Of a DNA stretch of 64,000 nucleotides, positions 37,894 through 47,343 are shown piece by piece. Origin of the DNA: Salipiger abyssi. GTDB lineage: Bacteria > Pseudomonadota > Alphaproteobacteria > Rhodobacterales > Rhodobacteraceae. Position 1 is the first letter of the stretch. Each line of letters starts with the position of its first letter. Both the position numbers and the translations under genes were made by a program. The notes under the pieces were generated by a model. The model did not search any database. It saw only the letters and a program-made list of their open reading frames with translations, and was not told the DNA's origin. The stretch lies in the NCBI RefSeq assembly GCF_001975705.1, contig NZ_CP015091.1, positions 1 to 64,000 on the forward strand, read 5' to 3'.

Positions 37894-38340
37894 ATGTACA
37901 AGACAATCCTGATCGCAACGGATGGCAGCCCGCTTGCCGGCAAGGCGCTGGAGCACGGCGTCGCGCTGGCCAAGGCCGTCGGCGCCGAGATCGTCGTGGT
38001 CACGGTGACCGAGATGTGGTCGGCGCTGGACATGTCGCGGGAGCGACCGAAACAGGCGGTGCAGGCGATTCAGGCCTATGAGGCGCACGAGTCAGATCAT
38101 GCCCGGACGATCCTCGACGCGGCCTGCGGTCTGGCCCGCGATGCGGGTGTCGCCTGCGAGACCTGCCATGTCGGCGACCAGCACCCGGCGGAGGGCATCC
38201 TTCAGGCGGCGAAGATGTCGAATGCGGACCTGATCGTGATGGCGACGCATGGCCGGCGCGGCGTCAACCGCGTGCTGCTGGGCAGCCAAACCAACGAGGT
38301 GGTGACCCACAGCGACATTCCGGTGCTCGTCCTGCGCTAG
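37894..38340 (+). CDS. Universal stress protein, UspA family
   Basis: A 148-residue single-domain Usp protein. It starts MYKTILIATDGSPLAGKALE and has the ATP-binding signature MATHGRRGVNRVLLGSQTNEV followed by the SDIPVLVLR end strand (G2xG9xGS/T type). Such proteins bind ATP or AMP and act in stress adaptation. GGAGGAGAGCCA precedes the ATG. It probably shares a transcript with the FMN dehydrogenase gene upstream and converges on the LysR gene at 38354. Confidence 0.92.
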   Translation: MYKTILIATDGSPLAGKALEHGVALAKAVGAEIVVVTVTEMWSALDMSRERPKQAVQAIQAYEAHESDHARTILDAACGLARDAGVACETCHVGDQHPAEGILQAAKMSNADLIVMATHGRRGVNRVLLGSQTNEVVTHSDIPVLVLR

Positions 38341-38353
38341 AGCCCGCCTCTCG

Positions 38354-39292
38354 CTAGGCCCGTTCGGGCCGGCGATCCGCTGCGTTTCCGCCCTCGGCCA
38401 TATCCACGTCATAGCGCTGGAGCTTGGCCCGCAGCACCTCGACGATGCGCTCCGCGGCCAGTGAGGGCGGACGCGAGGCGGGCAGCATGATCCAGACATT
38501 CATCGTGGTCAGCGGCACGATCGGGCGGCGGACGAGCTTGTCCTCGCCATAGCCCAGCCCGACAAAGGGCGGCACGATGGAGACACCGGCGCCGCCGGCG
38601 ACGAAATCGCAGGCGGTTTCCGACATCGGCACCTCGACCACCGCGCGTTTCTGCACGCCGCGTAGCTGAAAGGCCCGGTCGATGGTCATGATCGAACAAT
38701 CGTCGCGCGCCAGCCCGACAAAGGGCTCATCCTTGAGATCCTCGACCCGGATCAGCCGTTTGGAGGCCAGCGGATGCGCGGCGGGCAACGCGCAGATCAT
38801 CGCAAAGCGCATCACCAGCTCCGAGCGCACATTGGGGTGCTCGAAAGGCTGCACCGACAGGCCGATGTCGATCTGCTGGCCCTCGACCAGCTCGGCGACT
38901 CGCGGGCTCGACTGGCTGGTGATCGAGATGTGCATATTCTTCTGCGCGGCCATCAGCGGGCCAAGCGCATGGGCCAGAAAACGGGCAGAGAGCGCCGGCG
39001 GCGCGGCGATGGTGACCTCGCCCCACTCGCGATCCCGAACGGCGCGGGCGAGCTTCTGAATCCGGTCCGTGCCCGAAAACAGGCGCGAGACTTCGGAGGC
39101 CAGAAGCTGCGCGTCTGAGGTCGGCAGCATGCGACCGCCGCTGCGGGTGAAGAGCCGGAAGCCGCAGTTTTCCGAAAACGATTTCAATAGTTTGCTGACG
39201 GCGGGCTGGGAGATGCCCAGCCGTTCACCGGCGAGCGTGACGGATCCCGTTTCCATCACCGCGTGAAAGGCTTCGAGCTGGCGAATGTTCAT
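38354..39292 (-). CDS. LysR family regulator, OccR/NocR-like
   Basis: A 312-residue LysR regulator. The HTH region reads MNIRQLEAFHAVMETGSVTL and LGISQPAVSKLLKSFSENCG, close in style to OccR/NocR regulators of opine and amino-acid catabolism. It is divergent from the binding-protein gene at 39457, with a perfect palindrome in the gap, so it most likely controls that operon in response to its substrate. It ends only 14 bases from the stop of the convergent stress-protein gene. Confidence 0.9.
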   Translation of the reverse strand: MNIRQLEAFHAVMETGSVTLAGERLGISQPAVSKLLKSFSENCGFRLFTRSGGRMLPTSDAQLLASEVSRLFSGTDRIQKLARAVRDREWGEVTIAAPPALSARFLAHALGPLMAAQKNMHISITSQSSPRVAELVEGQQIDIGLSVQPFEHPNVRSELVMRFAMICALPAAHPLASKRLIRVEDLKDEPFVGLARDDCSIMTIDRAFQLRGVQKRAVVEVPMSETACDFVAGGAGVSIVPPFVGLGYGEDKLVRRPIVPLTTMNVWIMLPASRPPSLAAERIVEVLRAKLQRYDVDMAEGGNAADRRPERA

Positions 39293-39330
39293 TCCGGCGG
39301 TATCCCCTGGTCAACCACAGTATGAGGTTT

Positions 39331-39356
39331 CGTTATAACGCTTGGAGAATAAGCGA
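39331..39356. promoter_or_regulatory. Palindromic operator candidate in the LysR / Dpp-type operon divergent promoter
   Basis: CGTTATAACG (39331-39340) is a perfect 10-base palindrome, followed by CGCTT and AAGCG as an inverted pair around 7 bases. It lies 39 bases before the LysR start and about 115 bases before the binding-protein start. LysR binding is inferred. Confidence 0.5.
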
Positions 39357-39456
39357 TTTGACTTTCATGTTAGCCTGCCGCTCGCATGGTGTCATCCGGG
39401 AAAACCAGCTGGGCAACGCCAAGGATGAGACACATGCGAAACAGGAAGGTACTGAA

Positions 39457-41064
39457 ATGAATAAACTGGCATATCTGTGCGGCGCCGCCGCGCTTGCCCT
39501 CGCGCCGGCTGCCCAGGCCCAGGTGCTGACGGTCTGCCTCGAAGGCGCACCGGAGATCTTCAATCCCGAGCTGACCAGCAACGGCACCACCGCCTATGTG
39601 CTCGGCCAGATCTATGATGGGCTCGTCTCGGTCGAGCGCGGCGGTTCGGGGATCGAACCGGCGTTGGCCGAAAGCTGGGAGGTCTCGGAAGACGGCAAGA
39701 CCTACACGTTCCACCTGCGCGAAAACGTGAGCTGGCAGTCGAACGATGCCTTCACGCCCACCCGCCCGATGAACGCCGATGACGTGGTCTTTACCTTTGC
39801 GCGGATGATGGATCCCGAGCATCCGTTCTACGAGGTCTCGGGCGGCAACTACCCGACCTTCAACGCCAAGCTGGCGGACAATCTCGACGCGGTGGAGAAG
39901 ATCGACGAGCACACCGTCGCCTTTACCCTGAAAGCGCCGCTGGCGGCGTTCATCGGCACTATGGCGCATGGCTCCATCGGTATCACCTCCGCCGAATACG
40001 CTGACGCGATGATGGCCGCCGGCACGCCCGAGCAGATGGATCTGCAACCGATCGGCACCGGCCCCTTCCAGCTTCAGGCCTATCAGACCGACGCCATTGT
40101 CCGCCTGCTGCCCTTCGCGGACACCTGGGGCGCGGGTATCGGCGACGATCTGCGCACGCCCATGGTGGATGCGGTGGTCATGGCGATCTCGGGCGATGCC
40201 ACGGTGCGGCTGCAACGGGCACTGGCCGGGGAATGCCTGATCGGGCTCTACCCCAACCTCGCCGACAAGGAGACCATCGAGGCCTCCGACACCGTCGACG
40301 CGGTGCAGACCCCCGTCGCCTCCACCGGCATGCTGCATTTCAACTTCGGCGAGGAAAAATTTCAGGATCAGAAGGTGCGTCAGGCGCTGGCGCAGGCCAT
40401 CGACATGGAAACCCTTGTCGAGGTCGTCTATAGCGGCATGGGCCATGTGACCGGCGCCGTGGTGCCGCCGGCGCTCTGGGGCCATGCTGAGGATATCGCC
40501 CCCTGGCCCTACGACCCCGAAGCCGCCAAGGCGCTGCTGGCCGAGGCCGGCTATCCCGACGGGTTCGACACCCAGGTCTGGGCGGTGCCCGTCGCGCGCC
40601 CCTACATGCCGAACGGCCGCCGCGCCGCCGAGATCGTGCAGGCCGACTGGGCCGAGATCGGCGTGACCGCCGAGATCGTGACCTATGAATGGGCCGAATA
40701 CATCCAGCGCGCGCGGGCCGGCGAGGCGCAGGTTGGCATGTTCGGCGGGATCTACGATTTCCCCGATCCCAGCCAGATCCCCAACAACTACCTCACCTGC
40801 TCGCCCGAGGGCAAAACCGCGCCGTCGAATATCGGCGCCTGGTGCGACGATGGCTTCAACGCGGTGATGCGCGAGGCCGGCTCGATCACCGATCAGGAGG
40901 AGCGGATCGCGCTCTATCACGAGGCGCAGCAGATCGTGCATGACGAGGTGCCGGTGGTCGTCCTCGGCGGCGCCGACACCATCACTGCGGTGAACAAGAG
41001 CGTGAAAGGCTACGTGCCGGCGATCTTCGGCTCCTCGCGCCTGTCGGGGGTGAGCGTCGAATGA
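39457..41064 (+). CDS. ABC transporter substrate-binding protein, DppA/OppA (SBP_bac_5) family
   Basis: A 535-residue periplasmic binding protein. The signal peptide MNKLAYLCGAAALALAPAAQ is followed by AQ at the cleavage site, and the mature protein begins with VLTVCLEGAPEIFNPELTSN. The family stretch LAESWEVSEDGKTYTFHLRE (initial LAESWxxSxDGxxYTFxLR consensus) is clear, as is FNFGEEKFQDQKVRQALAQA. Such proteins bind peptides, opines or other amine-containing compounds. The ATG at 39457 follows AGGAAGGT. Its stop overlaps the next start by ATGA. Confidence 0.93.
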   Translation: MNKLAYLCGAAALALAPAAQAQVLTVCLEGAPEIFNPELTSNGTTAYVLGQIYDGLVSVERGGSGIEPALAESWEVSEDGKTYTFHLRENVSWQSNDAFTPTRPMNADDVVFTFARMMDPEHPFYEVSGGNYPTFNAKLADNLDAVEKIDEHTVAFTLKAPLAAFIGTMAHGSIGITSAEYADAMMAAGTPEQMDLQPIGTGPFQLQAYQTDAIVRLLPFADTWGAGIGDDLRTPMVDAVVMAISGDATVRLQRALAGECLIGLYPNLADKETIEASDTVDAVQTPVASTGMLHFNFGEEKFQDQKVRQALAQAIDMETLVEVVYSGMGHVTGAVVPPALWGHAEDIAPWPYDPEAAKALLAEAGYPDGFDTQVWAVPVARPYMPNGRRAAEIVQADWAEIGVTAEIVTYEWAEYIQRARAGEAQVGMFGGIYDFPDPSQIPNNYLTCSPEGKTAPSNIGAWCDDGFNAVMREAGSITDQEERIALYHEAQQIVHDEVPVVVLGGADTITAVNKSVKGYVPAIFGSSRLSGVSVE

Positions 41065-42164
41065 AAGTGACTGTGATTGGCGCCGGGATCCTCGGCGCCA
41101 GTACCGCCTATCACCTAGCCCTTGCCGGGCATGACGTGACCGTCGTCGATCAGGAGCATCAGGGCAAGGCGACCCTCGCGGGGGCCGGCATCGTCTGCCC
41201 CTGGGCCACCAAGCTCGACGAGCCGGAATGGTACAAGATGTACGCCGCCGGGGCGCATTACTACGAGGAGCTGGTCGCGGGGCTCGCCGAACGCGGGCAA
41301 AGCGATGTCGGCTACCGCAAGGTCGGCGCGCTGGTGACCGCCGAAGACCCCGATGTCTACGACGCTGCGGGCGAACGGCTGGCGCGGCGCACCGCCAAGG
41401 CGCCCGAATCCGGTGGCTTCGAGGAAATCTCACCGGAGCAGGCGCAGGCGCGCTTCCCGCCGATCAACCCGGCGTTCAGGGCCTTCTATGTGCCGGGTGG
41501 CGCTCGGGTGAATGCCCGGCAGCTCGCGCCGGCCATGCTGCGCGCGGCGGTGGCGCTCGGCGCGACATTCCTCAGCGATCTCGCCACGCTGGAGCTCGAC
41601 GGCGCCTGCGCCAAGGTGCTGGACGGGCGCGGCGAAGAGATCCCTTCGGACAAGATCGTGGTGACCGCCGGCGCCTGGGCCGCGCAGATCCTCGGGCCGC
41701 TGGCGCTGCATCATCCTGTCAAGCCGCAGCGCGGGCAGATCCTGCATTTCGGTATGAAGGGCGCGGATACATCGCGCTGGTCGGTGCTGTTGCCGATGGC
41801 GAGCCATTACCTGCTGGCCTTCGATGACAGCCGCGTCGTGGTCGGCGCCACCCGCGAGGACGGCAAAGGCTTCGACTACCGGGTGACCTGCGAAGGCCAG
41901 CACGAGGTGCTGAGCGCCGCGCTGCGCTACGCCCCCGGCCTCGCCGATGCCACGCTGCTGGAAACCCGCATCGGCTTCCGCCCCGCCCCGCCCGGATTCC
42001 GTCCGATCCTCGGCCCGGTGCCGGGCATCGACGGGCTGATCCTCGGCAACGGGCTCGGAGCCGCCGGCCTGACCATCGGCCCCTTCGCCGGCCGTCAGCT
42101 CGCCCGCGTCGCTGCGGGAGAGGCCCCCGAGCTCAGCCTCGATCCCTACAGCCCCGCCGCCTGA
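41061..42164 (+). CDS. FAD-dependent amine/D-amino-acid oxidase (DAO family), copy 1
   Basis: A 367-residue DAO-type flavoprotein with the N-terminal dinucleotide motif VIGAGILGASTAYHLALAG, a glycine-rich AGAGIVCPWATK second contact, and the C-terminal RPILGPVPGIDGLILGNGLG. Enzymes of this family oxidise D-amino acids, glycine, sarcosine or opines to imines. The gene is coupled to the binding-protein gene by an ATGA overlap and is followed by a RidA-like gene that would hydrolyse the imine product. It is thus the probable first catabolic step on the imported compound. Confidence 0.9.
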   Translation: MKVTVIGAGILGASTAYHLALAGHDVTVVDQEHQGKATLAGAGIVCPWATKLDEPEWYKMYAAGAHYYEELVAGLAERGQSDVGYRKVGALVTAEDPDVYDAAGERLARRTAKAPESGGFEEISPEQAQARFPPINPAFRAFYVPGGARVNARQLAPAMLRAAVALGATFLSDLATLELDGACAKVLDGRGEEIPSDKIVVTAGAWAAQILGPLALHHPVKPQRGQILHFGMKGADTSRWSVLLPMASHYLLAFDDSRVVVGATREDGKGFDYRVTCEGQHEVLSAALRYAPGLADATLLETRIGFRPAPPGFRPILGPVPGIDGLILGNGLGAAGLTIGPFAGRQLARVAAGEAPELSLDPYSPAA

Positions 42165-42196
42165 GCGGGGCCAACCCCAAGACCGAAAGACAGACA

Positions 42197-42547
42197 ATGA
42201 CCAAACGCTTCAACTCCCGCCCGCACCTGCATGGCGGCGTCGTCCATAACGGCGTGCTCTACGCCTCGGGCCATGCGGCGACCGATCTCGATCTCGACAT
42301 GAAGGGCCAGACCGCCGAGATCTGCGAAAAGCTCGACGCACTGCTGGCGCAGGTCGGCAGCGACAAGACAAAGCTGCTGCACGCGCGCGTTTACCTGTCG
42401 GACATGTCCGCCAAGGCGCAGATGAACGAGGCCTGGATGGAGTGGCTCGACGCCGCGCACATGCCGTCGCGCGCGGCGATCGGCGGCTGCGATCTGGGCG
42501 ATCCGAAACGGCTCGTGGAAATCGTGGTCACCGCCGCGATCGACTGA
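42197..42547 (+). CDS. RidA family (YjgF/YER057c) imine deaminase-like protein
   Basis: A 116-residue RidA-family protein. It begins with a FNSRPHLHGGVVHNGVLYAS strand pair and ends with MPSRAAIGGCDLGDPKRLVE, which keeps the catalytic Arg (SRAA) and the late acidic residue (VEI). RidA hydrolyses reactive imines or enamines to keto acids and ammonia. Its position after an amine oxidase gene supports that role here. It lacks the very long linker typical of chorismate-type homologues. Confidence 0.88.
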   Translation: MTKRFNSRPHLHGGVVHNGVLYASGHAATDLDLDMKGQTAEICEKLDALLAQVGSDKTKLLHARVYLSDMSAKAQMNEAWMEWLDAAHMPSRAAIGGCDLGDPKRLVEIVVTAAID

Positions 42548-42644
42548 GGTCTGCATACGCGCGGCCCCCTTCCCCGTGGGTCGCGCCGACTGCCGGGTCG
42601 CGCGTCCCTTTCTGCGCGACCCGGCCTTTGGAAAGGATGCATCC

Positions 42645-43652
42645 TTGCTCCGTTACCTTCTGGGAAAGCTGGCGGTGCTGGTCCCCACCTTTTTCGGCAT
42701 CACCATCGTCGCCTTCGGCTTTGTCCGGGTGCTGCCCGGCGATCCGATCATGCTGATGGCCGGCGAGCGCGGGCTGACCCCGGAGCGGCATGCGCAGCTG
42801 ATGGCGCAATACGGCTTCGACCGGCCGCTCTGGCAGCAATACCTCTCCTATCTCGGAGATCTGTTCCGGGGCGATCTGGGTACGTCGCTCGTCACCCACC
42901 GCCCGGTGGCCGAGGACTTCCTGACCTTCTTCCCCGCCACGATGGAGCTGGGCCTTTGCGCCATGACGCTGGCGATCTGCATCGGCCTGCCGCTGGGGGT
43001 GCTGGCGGCTGTGAAGCGCGGCAGCTGGTTCGAGCAGATTTCGATGTCCACGGCGCTGGTCGGCTATTCGATGCCGATCTTCTGGTGGGGCCTTCTGATG
43101 ATCATCCTGTTCTCGGGCACGCTGGGCTGGACCCCGGTCTCGGGCCGGATCTCGCTGATGTACTATTTCCCGCAGGTCACCGGCTTCATGCTGATCGACA
43201 GCCTGCTTTCGGGACAGGCGGGCGCCTTCCGCTCGGCGGTGCTGCACCTGATCCTGCCCTCGGTGGTGCTGGCCACCATCCCGACGGCGGTGATCGCGCG
43301 GCAATCGCGTTCGGCCATGCTGGAAGTGCTGTCGGAGGATTTCGTGCGCACCGCACGGGCCAAGGGGCTGGGCCCCGCGATGGTGGTGGGCCGTCACGCG
43401 CTGCGCAACGCGCTGATCCCGGTGGTCACGGTGATCGGGCTTCAGGTCGGATCGCTCATGGCGGGCGCCATCCTCACCGAGACGATCTTTTCCTGGCCGG
43501 GCATCGGCAAGTGGATCGTCGATTCCATCTCGAAACGCGACTACCCGGTGGTGCAGGGCGGCCTGCTGGTCATTGCCGTGGTGGTGATGATCGTGAACCT
43601 GATCGTGGATCTGCTCTATGCCGTCATCAATCCGAGGATCCGTCATGGCTGA
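42645..43652 (+). CDS. ABC transporter permease, DppB family
   Basis: A 335-residue inner-membrane permease. It starts LLRYLLGKLAVLVPTFFGIT and has the DppB hallmark VLPGDPIMLMAGERG; the coupling EAA-type loop reads FVRTARAKGLGPAMVVGRHA. I prefer the TTG at 42645 because GGAAAGGA lies about 8 bases upstream and the protein then begins like other DppB proteins; the ATG at 42576 would add an atypical tail. It forms the heterodimeric channel with the DppC-type permease, whose start overlaps its stop by 8 bases. Confidence 0.9.
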   Translation: MLRYLLGKLAVLVPTFFGITIVAFGFVRVLPGDPIMLMAGERGLTPERHAQLMAQYGFDRPLWQQYLSYLGDLFRGDLGTSLVTHRPVAEDFLTFFPATMELGLCAMTLAICIGLPLGVLAAVKRGSWFEQISMSTALVGYSMPIFWWGLLMIILFSGTLGWTPVSGRISLMYYFPQVTGFMLIDSLLSGQAGAFRSAVLHLILPSVVLATIPTAVIARQSRSAMLEVLSEDFVRTARAKGLGPAMVVGRHALRNALIPVVTVIGLQVGSLMAGAILTETIFSWPGIGKWIVDSISKRDYPVVQGGLLVIAVVVMIVNLIVDLLYAVINPRIRHG

Positions 43653-44550
43653 TCCCGCTACACTTGAAGCAAACGACGCCGGCACGACCCGCGCCGCGCT
43701 GGCCGGGTTCTGGAGCGATTTCCGCCGCAACCGGGGCGCCGTGATCGGGCTGGCGGTGATCGGCTTGCTGGTACTCGTCGCGCTCTTTGCGCCGCTGCTC
43801 GCGCCGCACAACCCGACGCAGCAATACCGCGACGCGCTGCTGCTTCCGCCGGTCTGGGAGACGGGGGGCCGGGGCGCCTATCTGCTCGGCACCGACGCGC
43901 TTGGGCGCGACATCCTCTCGCGGCTGATCTTCGGCGCGCGCTATTCGCTGCTGATCGGGCTCATAGTGGTGACCATCGCGCTCACCGGTGGCATCGCGAT
44001 CGGGCTGATCTCGGGCTATTTCGGCGGCTGGATCGACACGCTGATCATGCGGGTGATGGACGTGATCCTCGCCTTTCCTTCGCTGCTGCTGGCGCTGGTG
44101 CTGGTGGCGATCCTCGGCCCCGGGCTCACCAATGCGATGATCGCCATCGCGCTGGTGCTGCAACCGCATTTCGCCCGGCTCGCCCGCGCCAGCGTGATGA
44201 GCGAGAAGACCCGCGAATACGTGGTCGCCGCGCGCATCGCCGGGGCCTCGCCGCTGCGGCTGATGGTGCGCACGATCCTGCCCAATTGCCTCGCGCCGCT
44301 GATCGTGCAGGGGACGCTCTCTTTCTCGACCGCGATCCTCGATGCAGCCGCGCTCGGCTTTCTCGGGCTCGGCGCGCAGCCGCCCACCCCGGAATGGGGC
44401 ACCATGCTCGCCGATGCGCGCGAGTTCATCCTGCGCGCCTGGTGGGTCGTGACCTTTCCCGGCCTCGCCATCCTGATCACGGTGCTGGCGATCAACCTTT
44501 GCGGCGACGGGCTGCGCGACGCGCTCGATCCCCGGCTGAAGAGGAGCTGA
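43645..44550 (+). CDS. ABC transporter permease, DppC family
   Basis: A 301-residue permease with a cytoplasmic N-terminus, six hydrophobic helices, and the typical [24 protein letters not shown] block (here [20 protein letters not shown]). The EAA loop reads [20 protein letters not shown]. The start at 43645 overlaps the DppB stop. It is the second channel subunit of the importer. Confidence 0.92.
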   Translation: MADPATLEANDAGTTRAALAGFWSDFRRNRGAVIGLAVIGLLVLVALFAPLLAPHNPTQQYRDALLLPPVWETGGRGAYLLGTDALGRDILSRLIFGARYSLLIGLIVVTIALTGGIAIGLISGYFGGWIDTLIMRVMDVILAFPSLLLALVLVAILGPGLTNAMIAIALVLQPHFARLARASVMSEKTREYVVAARIAGASPLRLMVRTILPNCLAPLIVQGTLSFSTAILDAAALGFLGLGAQPPTPEWGTMLADAREFILRAWWVVTFPGLAILITVLAINLCGDGLRDALDPRLKRS

Positions 44551-44551
44551 G

Positions 44552-45373
44552 ATGTCCCATCTTCTCGAAATCCGCAACCTGACGGTGACATTCGACACCG
44601 CCAAGGGACCGCTCACCGCCGTCTCGGGCATCGACCTGCATGTGGACGCGGGCGAAGTGCTCGCCATCGTCGGCGAAAGCGGCTCGGGAAAGTCGGTGGC
44701 GATGCTGGCGGTAATGGGGCTTTTGCCCGAGACCGCCACGGTCGGCGCCGATCTGGTGCGTTTCGACGGCACCGACCTCATGGCGCTGAGCCCGCGCGCC
44801 CGCCGCCGCATCATCGGCCGCGATATCGCGATGATCTTTCAGGAACCCGTCGCCTCGCTGAACCCCGCCTTCACCGTCGGCCTCCAGATCGGCGAGGTGC
44901 TGAAAAAGCATCAGGGACTTGGACGTGCCGCCCGCCGCGCCCGCACGCTGGAGCTGCTGGAGGCGGTGGGGCTGCCCGACCCGGCTGGCAAGCTCACCGC
45001 CTTTCCGCACCAGATGTCGGGCGGGCAGTGTCAGCGGGTGATGATCGCCATGGCCATCGCCTGCGCGCCCAAGCTGCTGATCGCCGACGAGCCGACAACG
45101 GCGCTCGACGTGACCATTCAAAAGCAGATCCTCGACCTGCTCATCGACCTTCAGGAGGAGAGCGGCATGGGGCTGATCATGATCACCCATGACATGGGCG
45201 TGGTGGCCGAAACAGCCGACCGCGTCATCGTCCAGTATCAGGGCGTGAAGCGCGAGGAGGCCGATGTGCTGTCGCTCTTCGAGGCGCCGCAGGATTCCTA
45301 TACCCGCGCGCTGCTCTCCGCCCTGCCGGAGCGCGGCAGCGACGGGCCGCTCGACGGGGTGGCGCTCCAATGA
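44552..45373 (+). CDS. ABC transporter ATP-binding protein, DppD family (short)
   Basis: A 273-residue ATPase with Walker [10 protein letters not shown] (about residues 41-49), signature MSGGQCQRV, and Walker [13 protein letters not shown]. It is about 50 residues shorter than most DppD proteins, lacking most of the C-terminal oligopeptide-ABC domain and the Fe-S cysteine cluster usually found there. It begins two bases after the DppC stop and overlaps the next ATPase by ATGA. Confidence 0.9.
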   Translation: MSHLLEIRNLTVTFDTAKGPLTAVSGIDLHVDAGEVLAIVGESGSGKSVAMLAVMGLLPETATVGADLVRFDGTDLMALSPRARRRIIGRDIAMIFQEPVASLNPAFTVGLQIGEVLKKHQGLGRAARRARTLELLEAVGLPDPAGKLTAFPHQMSGGQCQRVMIAMAIACAPKLLIADEPTTALDVTIQKQILDLLIDLQEESGMGLIMITHDMGVVAETADRVIVQYQGVKREEADVLSLFEAPQDSYTRALLSALPERGSDGPLDGVALQ

Positions 45374-46227
45374 GTGCCCGGCCTCCCATCGTGCTCGAAG
45401 CCCAGGGGCTGATCCGCGACTATCCCGGCAAGGGCAGGCTGCTGCGCAAGGCCACACCGGTGCGTGCGCTGAAGGGCGTCGACCTGGTGCTGCGCCAGGG
45501 CCGCACCCTGTCGGTGGTGGGCGAGTCGGGCTGCGGAAAATCCACCCTCGCCCGGATCCTGACACTGATCGACCCGGCCACGGATGGCACATTGCTCATC
45601 GACGGCAAGGCGGTCGACATCGCCCGCTTTCGCCCCTCGGCGGAGCTGCGGCGCAAGGTGCGGATCGTCTTTCAGAACCCCTATGGCTCGCTCAACCCGC
45701 GCCAGAAGGTCGGCGACGCGCTGGCCGAAGAGCTGCTGCTCAACACCGGCCTCGGCGCGGCGGAGCGGCGCGCGCGGATAGGCGAGATGCTGGAGCGCGT
45801 GGGTCTGAGCGGCGCCCATGCCGGGCGCTACCCGCATATGTTCTCGGGCGGTCAGCGCCAGCGCATCGCCATCGCCCGGGCGCTCATGGTCAACCCGCGC
45901 ATCCTCATACTCGACGAGCCGGTCAGCGCGCTGGATCTCTCGGTGCAGGCGAAGGTGCTGAACCTGCTGGCCGATCTGCAACGCGATTTCGACCTCTCCT
46001 ACATCTTCATCAGCCACGACCTCTCGGTGGTGCGCCGGATCTCGGACGAGGTGATGGTGATGCAGGCCGGCGAGGTGGTCGAGCGCGGCAGCCGCAACGC
46101 CGTCTTCGGCGATCCGCAACACCCCTATACCCGCCAGCTTCTCGCCGCGACGCCCTCGACGGATACCGGCGCCATCCGCGCGCGGCTGGCCCGCCGGGCC
46201 GCGCTGCGTGCCGCACGCGGCGCCTGA
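45370..46227 (+). CDS. ABC transporter ATP-binding protein, DppF family
   Basis: A 285-residue ATPase with Walker [10 protein letters not shown], signature [15 protein letters not shown], and Walker [13 protein letters not shown] followed by the H-loop [13 protein letters not shown]. It is the partner of the DppD-type ATPase and completes the five-part importer. It also ends earlier than many DppF proteins, in a basic [11 protein letters not shown] tail. Confidence 0.92.
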   Translation: MSARPPIVLEAQGLIRDYPGKGRLLRKATPVRALKGVDLVLRQGRTLSVVGESGCGKSTLARILTLIDPATDGTLLIDGKAVDIARFRPSAELRRKVRIVFQNPYGSLNPRQKVGDALAEELLLNTGLGAAERRARIGEMLERVGLSGAHAGRYPHMFSGGQRQRIAIARALMVNPRILILDEPVSALDLSVQAKVLNLLADLQRDFDLSYIFISHDLSVVRRISDEVMVMQAGEVVERGSRNAVFGDPQHPYTRQLLAATPSTDTGAIRARLARRAALRAARGA

Positions 46228-46236
46228 CAGGAGACC

Positions 46237-47343
46237 ATGATGTCCGAGCAAGACGAGATCCGCCGCGACGACCGCTATGCCACATCCCGGAAATACGCCT
46301 CGATGCGCGGCATCCGCGCGGCGGCGCGGCTGGCGCTGTCGGAGACGGTCTGGAACTACCTGCATTGCGGCACCGGCGACGAGGTGACCGCCCGCGCCAA
46401 TGTGTCCGCCTTCGACGACTACCTCTACGAAGTGCCACTCTTTGCCGGGGTCGCCAAACCCGACACCAGCACACATTTCCTCGGCGAAGAACTGTCCTTC
46501 CCCGCCCTCACCGCGCCCTTCGGCGGCGGCGAGACGCTGTTTCACCCCGATGGCATGCTCGCCGTGGGCCGCGCCGCCCATGCCGCCGGCATCCGCCAGA
46601 TGGTGCCCGTGGCCGCCGGGCATGCGCTTGAGGAGGTGCGCGCCGCCTCTCCCGCCGCGCTGGTCTTTCAGATGACCTTCTGCGGCAGGGAAAGCCATGT
46701 GATCGATATGATGCACCGGGCAAAGGACGCGGGCTATCGCTATATCTGCGTGACCTATTCGCCGATCCGCCAATGGCGCGAGCGGATGATGGAGGATCGC
46801 TTTTCCATGCCCGGCGCGGGGGCGCCCTCGAATTTCGGCCCCGGGAAATCCGATCCGGCAATGCTGCGCGAACTGCTCGATTTCACCGAACCGCGCTGGA
46901 GCTGGGAGCAGGCCGCGCGGGTGATTGGCGCGGCCCCCCTGCCCTGCCTCGTCAAGGGTATCACCAGCCGCGTCGATGCTTGCGCAGCGCTGAAGGCCGG
47001 CGCGCATGGGCTCTATGTCTCCAACTACGGCGGGCGCACCATCGACCGCGAGCCCGCCGCGATCACCACGCTCGCCGGGGTGCGGGCCGAGGCCGGCCCC
47101 GACGTGCCCATCGTCTTTGACAGCGGCATACGGCGGGGCAGCGATATCGCCACGGCTCTGGCGCTCGGCGCCGATGCGGTCGCCTTGGGTCGCACCTGTG
47201 CGCTCGGTCTCGCCGCCGATGGCGAGGCCGGGGTCCGCCGCGTGCTGGAGCTGCTGAAGGATGAGTTCTGGACGACGCTCGGGCATCTGGGCTGCGCCTC
47301 GGTCCGCGATCTGACCCCCGAGATCTTCCGGGCGCCGCGATGA
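46237..47343 (+). CDS. FMN alpha-hydroxy-acid oxidase homologue with altered active site
   Basis: A 368-residue TIM-barrel flavoprotein of the LldD/glycolate-oxidase superfamily by overall layout: the YLHCGTGDE segment, a LVKGITS strand with the FMN-contact Lys, FDSGIRRGSDIATALALGA, and GRTCALGLAADGEAGV at the end. The catalytic residues differ from the two other family members in this window. The active-site His is Tyr264 (SNYGGRTID instead of SNHGGRQLD), the FQLY Tyr region reads FQMTF, and the TVD Asp region reads VTYSPIRQWRER. It may bind FMN but catalyse another reaction. AGGAGACC precedes the start; the next gene overlaps by ATGA. Confidence 0.85.
   Translation: MMSEQDEIRRDDRYATSRKYASMRGIRAAARLALSETVWNYLHCGTGDEVTARANVSAFDDYLYEVPLFAGVAKPDTSTHFLGEELSFPALTAPFGGGETLFHPDGMLAVGRAAHAAGIRQMVPVAAGHALEEVRAASPAALVFQMTFCGRESHVIDMMHRAKDAGYRYICVTYSPIRQWRERMMEDRFSMPGAGAPSNFGPGKSDPAMLRELLDFTEPRWSWEQAARVIGAAPLPCLVKGITSRVDACAALKAGAHGLYVSNYGGRTIDREPAAITTLAGVRAEAGPDVPIVFDSGIRRGSDIATALALGADAVALGRTCALGLAADGEAGVRRVLELLKDEFWTTLGHLGCASVRDLTPEIFRAPR

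Noticed and set aside
45298..47286. Long minus-strand frame opposite the DppF and FMN genes
   Set aside because: Antisense shadow with no recognisable domain; the plus strand carries well-defined genes.
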